From: Balneolaceae bacterium
Lineage (GTDB): Bacteria; Bacteroidota; Rhodothermia; Balneolales; Balneolaceae
DNA: 64,000 nt
Assembly (NCBI GenBank): GCA_017795005.1
Contig: CP051242.1
Span: 3,092,119 to 3,156,118, forward strand
Reading direction: 5' to 3'
Under the pieces are notes generated by a model, which was not told the DNA's origin, made no database searches, and worked only from the letters and a program-made list of their open reading frames with translations. The first letter of the stretch is position 1. Every line of letters starts with the position of its first letter. The position numbers were made by a program, and so were the translations under genes. This document shows, in pieces, positions 25,703 to 34,445 of this stretch.

Positions 25703-26998
25703 TTAATCGTTCCAACGAACCCAATTACCAGTAGCCCAATTTGTAGTTCCAAAGGCTCCTACAAATGTAGCGCTGGTGTTAAAAAATCCATCATTTGGGG
25801 GAGTAGCGCCTGTAACAGTTACAGTTGGACGGAAATCATAAGTTGCTGCATTGGTATATAATGGATCCTGATCCATAGTAACTGCTCCGAAGTCAGTTGA
25901 ATCGGCAACATTAGCAAAACCACCATTATTCCATACTATAGTATTTCCAATAGTTAGGCTTTGTCCAAAATTAGAACGAGTATCGTCTTCGATTTTAAAA
26001 CTTAAATCATCGAAATCTGAGATGATGAAGTTTTCAAGTTCACCTTCAAACTCTTCTCTTAAACGCATTCCATAATTCTTGTCTTCTGCATCTTTAGTTG
26101 ACCCATCTTGAGTTAATCCAACCATAGTCACATTGTAAAGAGTTGGAGAAGTTGCACTACCAGAACCAAGAGTTTTACGACCATCTGACTCAAAACCATT
26201 ATCAGCGCCTGCAGTTTGAACAGCTAACCAATACTGACCCTTTCCATTCCATCCTTCATCCATATCGAAAGAGTCATCATCATTAAATGCAGAGATAAGG
26301 TATTTTGCATTTACCGCTCCACCGAACCATTCGAATCCATCATCGGTACATTTATATACCTGAATATATTCAAGAGTAGTTCCGCTACCTACCGAGTACA
26401 TACTTAACCCGTTAAGCTCTGAACCTTCTACGAATGAAAAACCAACATATTCAATTCGTACATACTTAAGGATTCCGCTGTCATCCGCATTGTTTGTACC
26501 TCCATACTGGATCGCATCTGGAAGTCCTTCAACTTCACCTTTTCCTCCTTCAATGTTGTTTACGCCTTCACCCGCAAGCACTATTCCTCCCCAGTCACCT
26601 GGTTGTTTTGTTGACCTCGCGGAGGTAAACACGATGGGATTATTAGCTGTCCCTTCAGCAACCAATCTACCACTTGCTCTTGGTGTGTCAAAGTTTTCAG
26701 GGTCAGCCGGAAGAGTAATAATAGCTCCTACATCATCAATGTTATTATTGTGATAAGTGAAGCCTACGGTTACACCTGCTTCAATTATAAGTGTAACTCC
26801 AGGTAGTACATAATACTGCCCGGTAAGTGTTTGGTCTTCATCCCAGATAGTGTCTTCATCAATAAGAGTACCTGGTAAAGAGGCATATATTTCGGGAACT
26901 TCACCTTCATCACCTCCACCTGTGCTGTTATCGCATGAGGTAAATACAAATGTGAACGCAAGTGCGAATAGTGATAAGAGTTTAAGATTAGATTTCAT
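25703..26998 (-). CDS. Surface lipoprotein with parallel beta-helix, partner of the TonB receptor
   Basis: A 431-residue lipoprotein: signal peptide ending FTSC followed by a DNSTGGGDEGE linker. A flexible acidic linker after the cysteine is typical of surface-exposed lipoproteins in this phylum. The body is a right-handed beta-helix: LPGVTLIIEAGVTVGF, GRLVAEGTANNPIVFTS, GILKYVRIEYVGFSF, TLEYIQVYKCTDDGFEWFGG and further coils. It lies 24 bp after the TonB receptor in the same operon, taking the place that SusD-like lipoproteins occupy in SusCD pairs, although it is not SusD-like. Likely a substrate-capturing partner of that receptor. The ligand is unknown. Confidence 0.8.
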   Translation of the reverse strand: MKSNLKLLSLFALAFTFVFTSCDNSTGGGDEGEVPEIYASLPGTLIDEDTIWDEDQTLTGQYYVLPGVTLIIEAGVTVGFTYHNNNIDDVGAIITLPADPENFDTPRASGRLVAEGTANNPIVFTSARSTKQPGDWGGIVLAGEGVNNIEGGKGEVEGLPDAIQYGGTNNADDSGILKYVRIEYVGFSFVEGSELNGLSMYSVGSGTTLEYIQVYKCTDDGFEWFGGAVNAKYLISAFNDDDSFDMDEGWNGKGQYWLAVQTAGADNGFESDGRKTLGSGSATSPTLYNVTMVGLTQDGSTKDAEDKNYGMRLREEFEGELENFIISDFDDLSFKIEDDTRSNFGQSLTIGNTIVWNNGGFANVADSTDFGAVTMDQDPLYTNAATYDFRPTVTVTGATPPNDGFFNTSATFVGAFGTTNWATGNWVRWND

Positions 26999-27022
26999 TG
27001 TTTTCGTTGGTTTATTTTGTGT

Positions 27023-29719
27023 TTAGTTAAATGAAAAATTGAAGCTCACCGAAAAGGCGGTGCCGATCTCGTATTGGTTTGTTATTACATCACCTTGTTT
27101 GTAGGTAATGTTATCATTTAAAATATTATCGATACTCGCACTAACAGATGCTTTGCCGAAATTTTTTGTGAAGCTTACATCAAGCTTGTTGAAAGGTTGT
27201 TCGAATTCATCATCAGGTTGCTCATTATTTCCAACCGCTGAAATTCGTTTCCCAAATGTGTTGAAGGAAAGTGTTGCCTCTGCATCAATTTTAGGAAGGA
27301 GATAAAATGCATTTGCATTAAATGTATAAGGAGATTGCCCAAACATCGCCCTTTCTGCATTTGCCTGACGCCCTACGGAAGCTCCATCTGCGTAATTAAC
27401 TTCTGAAATTATGTAAGAAAGATTAGAACTTAATTTAAGTTGATTAGTGATGTTCTTTCTGCCTTCAAGCTCGATTCCATAAAGCTGTGCCTCGTCTACA
27501 TTATCATAGCGAACCTCGTTATTTTGAGTAATTCGATAAAATAGTTCAATGGGATTTTCAAATTTCTTGTAGAACGCACTAACCGCAAATAGTTCGCCTG
27601 TATTCGGGTAGGTTTCCCATCTTAAGTCGTAATTAAAAATACGGGTTCTTTCCAGATTCGGGTTTCCATAGACAGTTCGTCCACCAACAAAATCCTGAAA
27701 ATTGAAATTTGAAAGCTCACGGAATTCCGGTCTTGCTAAAGTTATAGAGAAAGCTCCTCTAAGATTCGTTTCATTCGTTGGGCGGAAAGTAAGATTGAAT
27801 GCAGGAAGGATATCTAATTCGTCAATCAGTACATCCCCATCGATAAACTGAGCTGAATTTTCTGCTCTAACCCCAGTAACAATATTCCACCTATCGGTTG
27901 GTGACCAATTAAATGAAAAATATCCGGCAGTAAGTTCTTGTTCTCCATTATAAGAATCCCTTGAGCTAGAACTTTCAATAAGATCTAAGTTACCTGCGAT
28001 AATATTTTCTGAAGTAAAAATTTCTTCAGGAGATAGTGATTTATCTTCATTAGGGAAGTTATTTCCTAAGTCTTGGTAAACTAGTTTGTAGGACTCAAAC
28101 GAACGGTCTTTATATAGCCCAAATGCTCCAATTTTAACATTTAACTCATCAAATGGCTTCAGCTCGTAATCAAATCCACCAGAGTAATTATTGTCATTTT
28201 GGAAAGAAAAGAAGTGAGTGTTTCCTCTAAAAGGAAAAATTACTTCCAAATCATTTTCATCCGTTCTTACATACTGTGTTGTTCTACGATCAGGTAAATC
28301 TCTTACAGCTTTAGAATAAGTTAGATTTGCTTCCAGTTTAGATGAAAGAAAGTTGCTGAAATAAGTCTCGAAATTTAAAGAAGAAGAAAAAATTGCTCTT
28401 CTATCAAATTCTAAAACTGTCTGCCTGTTATCATTTCCAAAGTTATAATAACTACCTTCGATTTCAGAAAACTTATTACTGGATGAATTTGAGTACAAAT
28501 TCTTTAACCCAACTTTAGTAACAGCAGTTGGTTTCACAAACACATTTAACATAGTGCTCAAACTAGTCGATTCTGTCCCTGTATTTCGTATGTAATCAGA
28601 TCCTAGTAATGTTGTATTCGTGCTTTCATTGTAGTTATTTATATATCGTAGAGTCTCATTAACCTGAGCCTCTGTAGCATACTTATAGCTAACATTTGAA
28701 ACGACACCTATAGGCATTTTATCCTCATTAAACTGAGAACTAAAGCTTGCACTTATTTTCTGACTAGGTAAAGAAGTGATATTTTTAGATCCCCACGAAG
28801 AGTTTAAATCGCTTACAATGGATGCAGCTTCCGCGTCCGATGTAATATCACTGTCTTTAACGTCTGAGGGTAAACTCCTGAATCCATCATCAAAACCAAG
28901 GTAATCTGTACTACCGCCTGAATAACCCAAATAGTTATTGAATGTGGATATAGAATTAATTTCGGTAGAATACGAGATTGATAAATTTTTTGAATCCGGA
29001 AATTCCTTAGTGATAATTTTAACGGAACCTCCTGAAAATTCCCCAAATTGATCAGGAGTGAAAGTTTTTTGAACTAAGATATTATCAACAATCCCACTTG
29101 ATAAAATATCAACAGGGGCTTCTTTTTTGTTTGGGTTCGTAGAAGGTACTGGTGCTCCATTAAGCTGTACGTTACTATACCTGTTACCAAGACCTCTTAC
29201 ATAAACATCTTTTCCACCTACTACAGAAACACCTGAAACTCTTTTCATTGCAGAGCCAACGTTCCCATCACCTGTCTTGGAAATCTCTTCAGATGAAATT
29301 CCATCTTGTACGGGTACCGATTTTTTCTGAGCAGCCAATAAGCCTGCTTCTCCGCTTTGCACTGCTTCAGCGGTAACAACGATTTCATCGAGAAATTCCG
29401 ATTCTGGTTGCATAGCAACATCTAGTCGAACTACTTCACCTTCTTCTACTACTAAATCAGTAATTAATTGAGTAGAGTAAGAAAGATAGCTCACTTTAAT
29501 GTTGTAGGTTCCTGCTGCAACTCTTCTAATGGTATAGTTTCCATCAATATCGGTTGCTGTACCTTGAATGGTACCTTCTATTACTACGTTCACACCGATC
29601 AGAGTTTCTCCGGTTTCGGCATCAACTACGGTTCCAACTATTCTACCTTCCTGCGCAAATAATTGAGATGAGATAAAAAGCGCAACTATTAAGAATAGTC
29701 CTTTTTTGAATGTATTCAC
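27023..29719 (-). CDS. TonB-dependent outer-membrane receptor
   Basis: An 898-residue receptor that imports a ligand across the outer membrane using TonB energy. A signal peptide ending QLFAQ is followed by a carboxypeptidase-regulatory-like beta-sandwich (residues 25-105, GTVVDAETGETLIGVNV), a plug domain (115-240; VSGVSVVGGKDVYVRGLGNRYSNVQLNG, then FSGGSVKIITKEFP) and a 22-strand barrel ending FSVSFNFSFN with a terminal aromatic-rich strand. The VRGLG plug is of the type paired with beta-helix lipoproteins. Its promoter region carries a five-unit, 11-bp-phased array that suggests control by an OmpR/PhoB-type regulator. The ligand is not evident. Confidence 0.93.
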   Translation of the reverse strand: MNTFKKGLFLIVALFISSQLFAQEGRIVGTVVDAETGETLIGVNVVIEGTIQGTATDIDGNYTIRRVAAGTYNIKVSYLSYSTQLITDLVVEEGEVVRLDVAMQPESEFLDEIVVTAEAVQSGEAGLLAAQKKSVPVQDGISSEEISKTGDGNVGSAMKRVSGVSVVGGKDVYVRGLGNRYSNVQLNGAPVPSTNPNKKEAPVDILSSGIVDNILVQKTFTPDQFGEFSGGSVKIITKEFPDSKNLSISYSTEINSISTFNNYLGYSGGSTDYLGFDDGFRSLPSDVKDSDITSDAEAASIVSDLNSSWGSKNITSLPSQKISASFSSQFNEDKMPIGVVSNVSYKYATEAQVNETLRYINNYNESTNTTLLGSDYIRNTGTESTSLSTMLNVFVKPTAVTKVGLKNLYSNSSSNKFSEIEGSYYNFGNDNRQTVLEFDRRAIFSSSLNFETYFSNFLSSKLEANLTYSKAVRDLPDRRTTQYVRTDENDLEVIFPFRGNTHFFSFQNDNNYSGGFDYELKPFDELNVKIGAFGLYKDRSFESYKLVYQDLGNNFPNEDKSLSPEEIFTSENIIAGNLDLIESSSSRDSYNGEQELTAGYFSFNWSPTDRWNIVTGVRAENSAQFIDGDVLIDELDILPAFNLTFRPTNETNLRGAFSITLARPEFRELSNFNFQDFVGGRTVYGNPNLERTRIFNYDLRWETYPNTGELFAVSAFYKKFENPIELFYRITQNNEVRYDNVDEAQLYGIELEGRKNITNQLKLSSNLSYIISEVNYADGASVGRQANAERAMFGQSPYTFNANAFYLLPKIDAEATLSFNTFGKRISAVGNNEQPDDEFEQPFNKLDVSFTKNFGKASVSASIDNILNDNITYKQGDVITNQYEIGTAFSVSFNFSFN

Positions 29720-29765
29720 GAGTGTGCTGATTTATTTATTTTGTTCGCGTTTATTCATTGCGACA

Positions 29766-29843
29766 CAAAATTACCACACACTCTTTGCGGTACTGTTACC
29801 TTGGGTTTATCCTTTTGTTATCGGTAGATTATCTAAATGTTAA
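29766..29843 (-). promoter_or_regulatory. TonB-receptor promoter with five 11-bp-phased activator units
   Basis: Reading on the minus strand, units TTAACA, ATAATC, ATAACA, ATAAAC and GTAACA lie at 29843-29838, 29832-29827, 29821-29816, 29810-29805 and 29799-29794. Each carries TAA at positions 2-4 and each is exactly 11 bp from the next. Twenty bases after the last unit is TAATTTTG (29773-29766), a perfect TAnnTTTG -7 element. The last unit therefore replaces the -33 element, as Pho boxes replace the -35 element in activated promoters. The TTAACA core matches the known Bacillus PhoP box. A leader of about 40 nt results. Confidence 0.65.
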
Positions 29844-29851
29844 CCAGAAGA

Positions 29852-31939
29852 CTACTCTTTTTCGGTTCCTTCGGTTTCTTGTTCTTCAGTAGCTGATTCC
29901 GCTTCAACTTCTACATTTTCAGAAACAGTTTTCTCGGATTCATTTTCAGATACTTCTTCTTCCTGAGAATATTCCGCTTCCTTTTTTTCTCCGTTTGTAA
30001 AAGCCTGATAGGTTGTCTCTTTATCAAATGGTCTTTTACCGATCAACTTTTCCAGATCAGCCTGGAATAGAATCTCTTTCTCTAATAATTCTTTTGCAAG
30101 GATTTCAAGCTCAGCTTTCTTCTCTCTTAATAATTCCAGAGTACGCTGATACGCTTCGTCAATGATCTTTTTAACTTCTTCATCAATAATGGTTGCCGTA
30201 GCATCAGAATAAGGCTTATTAAAGGTATAGTCGTTTTGTTTTGAATCATAAAAGGAAACATTTCCAATTTTATCATTCATACCATACACCGTAACTATGC
30301 TATAGGCCATCTTGGTTATGCGTTCAAGGTCACTTAAGGCTCCGGTTGAAATCTTTCCGAAAATAATCTCTTCGGCAGCCCTTCCGCCAAGGGTCATACA
30401 CATCTGATCCATCAACTGCTCAGTTTGATGTAAGAACTGTTCTTTCGGTAAATATTGAGCGTATCCTAATGCTGCAAGTCCTCGAGGAACTATTGATACT
30501 TTTACCAATGGATCAGCATGCTCCAAAAACCAACCTGCAACAGCATGGCCTGCCTCATGATAGGCAACGATCTTTTTCTCTTCGGGAGAAATAATTTTAT
30601 TCTTCTTCTCCAGTCCGCCAATTACACGGTCAATGGCATTCTGGAAATCTTCCATGTCCACTGACTTCTTGTTATTTCGAGCTGCAATTAAAGCAGCTTC
30701 GTTACATACATTGGCAATTTCTGCACCGGCAAAGCCAGGAGTTTGAGCAGACAACTTCTTAGGATCTACTTCCTTATGAAGTTTAAGAGGCTTAAGATGC
30801 ACTTTAAAGATCTGTTCTCTTCCGTTAATATCCGGTTTATCAATACTTATTTGTCGATCAAATCTTCCCGGGCGAAGAAGTGCATTATCTAATACATCCG
30901 GTCGGTTTGTTGCAGCAAGTATAATTACACCCGAATCTGTTGCAAAACCGTCCATTTCCACTAAAAGGGAATTCAGAGTATTTTCACGCTCATCATTTGA
31001 TCCAGGCATTTGTCCTTTCCCTCTGGAACGACCAATGGCATCAATCTCATCAATAAATACAATACAAGGTGCTTTCTCTTTCGCAGTTTTAAAAAGATCA
31101 CGTACACGTGCAGCTCCAACTCCAACAAACATTTCAACAAAGTCGGATCCTGATAAAGAGAAGAAAGGTACACCGGCTTCACCTGCTACCGCTTTAGCTA
31201 GAAGTGTTTTACCTGTTCCCGGGGAACCAACCAATAATGCACCTTTAGGAATTTTACCACCCAGCTTTGTGAATTTACCCGGGCTCTTTAAAAAGTCTAC
31301 AATTTCTTTTACTTCTTCTTTTGCTTCCTCAAGTCCGGCAACATCTTTAAAAGTGATTTTGGTATCTGTTTGCTGATCATACAGGGCAGCTTTGTTTTTA
31401 CCAATGTTCAGAACCTGTTGACCTGGATTCATTCTTCTGAAAATGAATACCCAGAACCCAACAGCCAGCGCAATCATGATGATCCACATGAATACACCGC
31501 TAAACCACTCTTCTTCAATCCTGACTTCATATTCTACGTTATTCTCATCAAGAATAGGACGTATTTCATCGCCAGGTAGCATAGTAGTTACAAATGCTCT
31601 GTACTCTTCGGAATTACCTGAAGCTAAATTTAACGGATTATCATCCTGTACCGGTCTTTGAATGATTCCGTCTGAAATGGCTTTATCATTGTACTTACCA
31701 TAAATATTTATGCCGTTCTTAATGATAATTTCTTCAACATAGCCTCCCTTAACATCATCCAGAAATTTACTGTACTTAATATCATTTCCTCCCTCTGGAT
31801 TGAGGAACATTATCTGAACAAAAATGAGAAGTAAAATAATTACAAGAAACCCCCAAGTAGGAAACTTAGGATTTCCACCTTTAGCATTACCCAGAGGTGG
31901 CTTAATCTGTTTTTTTGGAGTGGGCTTTTTATCGGCCAT
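29852..31939 (-). CDS. ftsH: ATP-dependent zinc metalloprotease FtsH
   Basis: Membrane-anchored AAA+ protease for quality control of membrane proteins and regulators. Two transmembrane segments (about residues 27-47 and 145-167) flank a periplasmic domain. The AAA module has Walker A GSPGTGKT near 241 and Walker [12 protein letters not shown]; the pore loop is FVEMFVG. The zinc site HEAGH lies near residue 462. The 695-residue protein ends with a 55-residue acidic tail rich in E, S and T that is not part of the core. It lies about 100 bp downstream of thiL and has its own sigma-54-type promoter in that gap. Confidence 0.97.
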   Translation of the reverse strand: MADKKPTPKKQIKPPLGNAKGGNPKFPTWGFLVIILLLIFVQIMFLNPEGGNDIKYSKFLDDVKGGYVEEIIIKNGINIYGKYNDKAISDGIIQRPVQDDNPLNLASGNSEEYRAFVTTMLPGDEIRPILDENNVEYEVRIEEEWFSGVFMWIIMIALAVGFWVFIFRRMNPGQQVLNIGKNKAALYDQQTDTKITFKDVAGLEEAKEEVKEIVDFLKSPGKFTKLGGKIPKGALLVGSPGTGKTLLAKAVAGEAGVPFFSLSGSDFVEMFVGVGAARVRDLFKTAKEKAPCIVFIDEIDAIGRSRGKGQMPGSNDERENTLNSLLVEMDGFATDSGVIILAATNRPDVLDNALLRPGRFDRQISIDKPDINGREQIFKVHLKPLKLHKEVDPKKLSAQTPGFAGAEIANVCNEAALIAARNNKKSVDMEDFQNAIDRVIGGLEKKNKIISPEEKKIVAYHEAGHAVAGWFLEHADPLVKVSIVPRGLAALGYAQYLPKEQFLHQTEQLMDQMCMTLGGRAAEEIIFGKISTGALSDLERITKMAYSIVTVYGMNDKIGNVSFYDSKQNDYTFNKPYSDATATIIDEEVKKIIDEAYQRTLELLREKKAELEILAKELLEKEILFQADLEKLIGKRPFDKETTYQAFTNGEKKEAEYSQEEEVSENESEKTVSENVEVEAESATEEQETEGTEKE

Positions 31940-32013
31940 TAATACTTATTCTTAAAATTTTTTCAATATAGCGAATAACATTCTTTTCTCTAGCTCGCTC
32001 TTTAACATGTTTT

Positions 32014-32030
32014 TGGCAAAAAACGTGCCA
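32014..32030 (-). promoter_or_regulatory. Sigma-54 (RpoN) promoter of ftsH
   Basis: The minus strand reads TGGCACG-TTTT-TTGCC. This matches the -24/-12 consensus TGGCACG-N4-TTGC at every specified base, with GG and GC 12 bp apart. The predicted start near 32004 gives a leader of about 65 nt before the ftsH ATG. The site lies in the intergenic gap after thiL. Confidence 0.75.
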
Positions 32031-32039
32031 CTAAATTCT

Positions 32040-33068
32040 CTATGACAAATCATCAAAACTCAGCACATCACCTTCAGCAGTTTGCATGTTCAGACCTTCG
32101 TCTTTTGGAGTCATCCTACCTATAACAGCAAAGTCTTTAAAATGTTCTATAAACTGTTCTACTTGTTTTTCACTTAACGTAAATAACAATTCCAGATCTT
32201 CTCCTCCAAATAAAGCGTATTTATCTACATCCTCCTCCATTTCGTCTGCTACATGCCTCGTTTCGATAGCAACCGGTAATGCAGCCTGATAAAGATAGGC
32301 TCCTAATCCTGAAGCATTACAAATCTCTGTAACTTCATTAATTACCCCCTGAGTCAAATCTATCATTGAAGTAGGAATTATTTTCTGATTGGACAGTGCT
32401 TCAATTAAATCCTTCCTGGCTTCCGGCATAAGCTGGCGCTGTACAACGAACTTATAATCCTCTAAGTCGGGTTGGATTGCGTCATCACCATGCTGTTCCC
32501 AGAATTTTTTCTCCCTCATCAGAATTCGTAGTCCTGCAATAGCAGCACCAACATCACCTGTTACACAAATTGCATCTCCAATATTTGCTCCATTTCGGTA
32601 CGTAATAGTATCCTCTGAGGCTTTTCCATATACACTTACTGAAATAACAGCATTATTATGGTTTCCGGTAAGATCTCCTCCTACTAATTCAACATTGTAC
32701 TTTTTACAGGCATTATCTATTCCTATATACAAATCCTTGACCATCTGAACCGATAATCTATTTGGAAGTGCAAGGTTGACCAAAATAGAGATTGGTATTC
32801 CATTCATTGCATAAACATCACTTACACTTGCAGATACTATTTTATAGCCGAAATGTGTAAATGGAGTATAAGTAGGATCAAAATCAACTCCCTCAACAAA
32901 GGTATCACTACTTAGCAAGGTAATAGATCCATCTTTCTCTTTTAAAGCTGCAGAATCATCACCAATTCCTTTGACGGTACCTTCATTTGTTAAACCAGTA
33001 AACTCTGATAACTCCCTTAGAAGTCCTTTTCTACCTATACTTTGTATCGTAATAAATTCTTCAGACAT
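32040..33068 (-). CDS. thiL: Thiamine-monophosphate kinase
   Basis: Phosphorylates thiamine monophosphate to the active cofactor thiamine diphosphate. The 342 residues follow the AIR-synthase fold: GIGDDSAAL near the N terminus, LLSSDTFVEGVDF, SVSDVYAMNG, ELVGGDLTG and ICVTGDVGAAIAGL. The usual MIDISDGL motif is here SMIDLTQGVINEV, a divergent version that keeps the first aspartate. A C-terminal FGGEDLELLFT completes the fold. It stands alone between the exbD terminator and ftsH; no other thi genes are present. No TPP riboswitch is visible in the 67 bp upstream. Confidence 0.94.
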   Translation of the reverse strand: MSEEFITIQSIGRKGLLRELSEFTGLTNEGTVKGIGDDSAALKEKDGSITLLSSDTFVEGVDFDPTYTPFTHFGYKIVSASVSDVYAMNGIPISILVNLALPNRLSVQMVKDLYIGIDNACKKYNVELVGGDLTGNHNNAVISVSVYGKASEDTITYRNGANIGDAICVTGDVGAAIAGLRILMREKKFWEQHGDDAIQPDLEDYKFVVQRQLMPEARKDLIEALSNQKIIPTSMIDLTQGVINEVTEICNASGLGAYLYQAALPVAIETRHVADEMEEDVDKYALFGGEDLELLFTLSEKQVEQFIEHFKDFAVIGRMTPKDEGLNMQTAEGDVLSFDDLS

Positions 33069-33080
33069 ATTTCTTAAATA

Positions 33081-33114
33081 AAAAAAACCAGCACATAAAA
33101 TATGCGCTGGTTTT
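33081..33114 (-). terminator. Terminator of the exbB-exbD operon
   Basis: On the minus strand AAAACCAGCGCATA pairs with TATGTGCTGGTTTT (one G-U pair) around a 3-nt loop, followed by a T run. On the plus strand the same pair would be an A/C mismatch, so the hairpin is better for the minus transcript. It separates exbD from thiL, 22 bp past the exbD stop. Confidence 0.88.
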
Positions 33115-33135
33115 AAGGTTCTTTAAACCGGGTAG

Positions 33136-33582
33136 TTAATCTTCGCGCTTAGTAGAATAATTAATTCTGAATGTACCAGCTTGCTGTAGTTCTTTTTGAA
33201 CATCTGTAAGCAAACCAAATTCTGAATTCTGATCAACACGAAGTGATACAATTAACCTTGGTTCTTCAATTAACTTATCATACATGATATTTCTGATTGC
33301 TCCGATGTCATCAACAATAGAATCGTCAATTTGAACTTTATCTTCACCAAGTTGATTACCTGGAAGACGCTCAGGTCCCATGTAGATATATGATACTAAC
33401 CGCTTTTCCTCGATTTTTTCGATGTTATTCGCTTTGGTTAAATCCAGTTTAACTTTAAGAGTAACTTCACGAAGAACCGTGGTAACCATAAAGAAGAACA
33501 ACAACATAAATACCACATCAGGCATTGCTGAAGTTGGTACTTCCTGCTTAGTTCCGGCTTGTTTCTTTTTAAATTGAGACAT
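33136..33582 (-). CDS. ExbD/TolR-family biopolymer transporter, second copy
   Basis: Proton-channel partner of ExbB that powers TonB-dependent import. The 148-residue protein has a short cytoplasmic N terminus, one membrane helix (PDVVFMLLFFFMVTTVL, residues 22-38) with the essential aspartate, and a periplasmic domain. It lies 2 bp after the first exbD. The helix begins SAMPDVVF, where the first copy has SMADIAF, so the two are distinct subtypes; Bacteroidota operons often encode two. The periplasmic part ends RINYSTKRED. Confidence 0.92.
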   Translation of the reverse strand: MSQFKKKQAGTKQEVPTSAMPDVVFMLLFFFMVTTVLREVTLKVKLDLTKANNIEKIEEKRLVSYIYMGPERLPGNQLGEDKVQIDDSIVDDIGAIRNIMYDKLIEEPRLIVSLRVDQNSEFGLLTDVQKELQQAGTFRINYSTKRED

Positions 33583-33584
33583 AA

Positions 33585-34127
33585 TTAGTTATCCGGTTCA
33601 GCGATTGAAATTTTCTTTGGGTACATATCCTTGATTTGCTCCTGCTGAGGGCTGTTTTCCGCTAAACGTGCATATTCTACACCGTAGTTAGCACGAGATG
33701 CAGCATCTCTTAAATCTTTGTAAGCAGACATTACCTCATCTAACATATCTATATAAATGTTATAAGGAGTCTCTCTTTGAGTTTTAAGAGAAACAATAGC
33801 AGCATCAGGTGAAATCGATAACTCTTCGCTATTGTTTGGATTATCAATGAATTCGATAAGTTTATCCTTTACGTCATTGATAGAAACAGGCTGCTCGTCC
33901 ATAAGAATCAAGCCTTGAGCATTCACAAGAATGTTCATAAGGTTTCTTTCCCGAATCGGCGGCGGCTCAACTTCCGGATCTAATGGCGGAGGAAGTACCA
34001 TACCGATACCTGTATCCACATTAATAGTGGTGGTTACAAGAAAGAAAATGAGAAGAAGGAAAGCAATATCAGCCATAGAAGACCCATTTATTTCAGCTCC
34101 TTCTCTTTCACGTTTCTTTAGTAGCAT
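33585..34127 (-). CDS. ExbD/TolR-family biopolymer transporter, first copy
   Basis: A 180-residue ExbD relative. The N-terminal KKREREGAEINGSS segment precedes a membrane helix with the proton-carrying aspartate (MADIAFLLLIFFLVTT). The periplasmic domain contains a proline-rich stretch (VLPPPLDPEVEPPPI) just after the membrane, longer than usual, then an ExbD fold (NILVNAQGLILMDEQPVSINDVKDKL). It probably assembles with ExbB and the second ExbD. The gene lies 12 bp after a small three-helix membrane protein and 2 bp before the second exbD. Confidence 0.92.
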   Translation of the reverse strand: MLLKKREREGAEINGSSMADIAFLLLIFFLVTTTINVDTGIGMVLPPPLDPEVEPPPIRERNLMNILVNAQGLILMDEQPVSINDVKDKLIEFIDNPNNSEELSISPDAAIVSLKTQRETPYNIYIDMLDEVMSAYKDLRDAASRANYGVEYARLAENSPQQEQIKDMYPKKISIAEPDN

Positions 34128-34139
34128 AATTATGCTCCT

Positions 34140-34421
34140 TTAAAATTTAAATGTGCTACGAAGACCGGTAATAACAACACCAAGCACCATGATTCCCATC
34201 ATTACTGCCATAGTTAAGACACCAGCGGTAGCTAAAGGCAACTCACTTCCCTGTACTGCGAAATACGAAATCCCAAATACAACGAAAGGAGTAGCCATTA
34301 TCAAAATTCTCTTTGGATCCTGTTTGCCTTGGGTAGCACCTTTAATACCTGAAATAATCATGGTAAGAATGCCAAGCCCAATAAGACCAAACGTTCCAAT
34401 AACGGCGATTTGAACAATCAT
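34140..34421 (-). CDS. Small three-helix membrane protein in the exb operon
   Basis: A 93-residue very hydrophobic protein with three predicted transmembrane helices (about residues 4-25, 43-60 and 65-88) joined by a KGATQGKQDPKR loop, which is positively charged and so probably cytoplasmic. I do not recognise a named family. Its place between exbB and exbD, 24 and 12 bp from its neighbours, suggests an accessory subunit or assembly factor of the ExbBD motor. It is not an ExbB fragment: no ExbB motifs are present. Confidence 0.75.
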   Translation of the reverse strand: MIVQIAVIGTFGLIGLGILTMIISGIKGATQGKQDPKRILIMATPFVVFGISYFAVQGSELPLATAGVLTMAVMMGIMVLGVVITGLRSTFKF

Positions 34422-34445
34422 ATTATCTCCTGTTTAGATTATTGA

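Noticed and set aside
29784-29801. GG-N10-GC sequence in the TonB promoter as a sigma-54 site
   Set aside because: It matches only the two invariant dinucleotides and few other consensus bases, and it lies inside the phased activator array.
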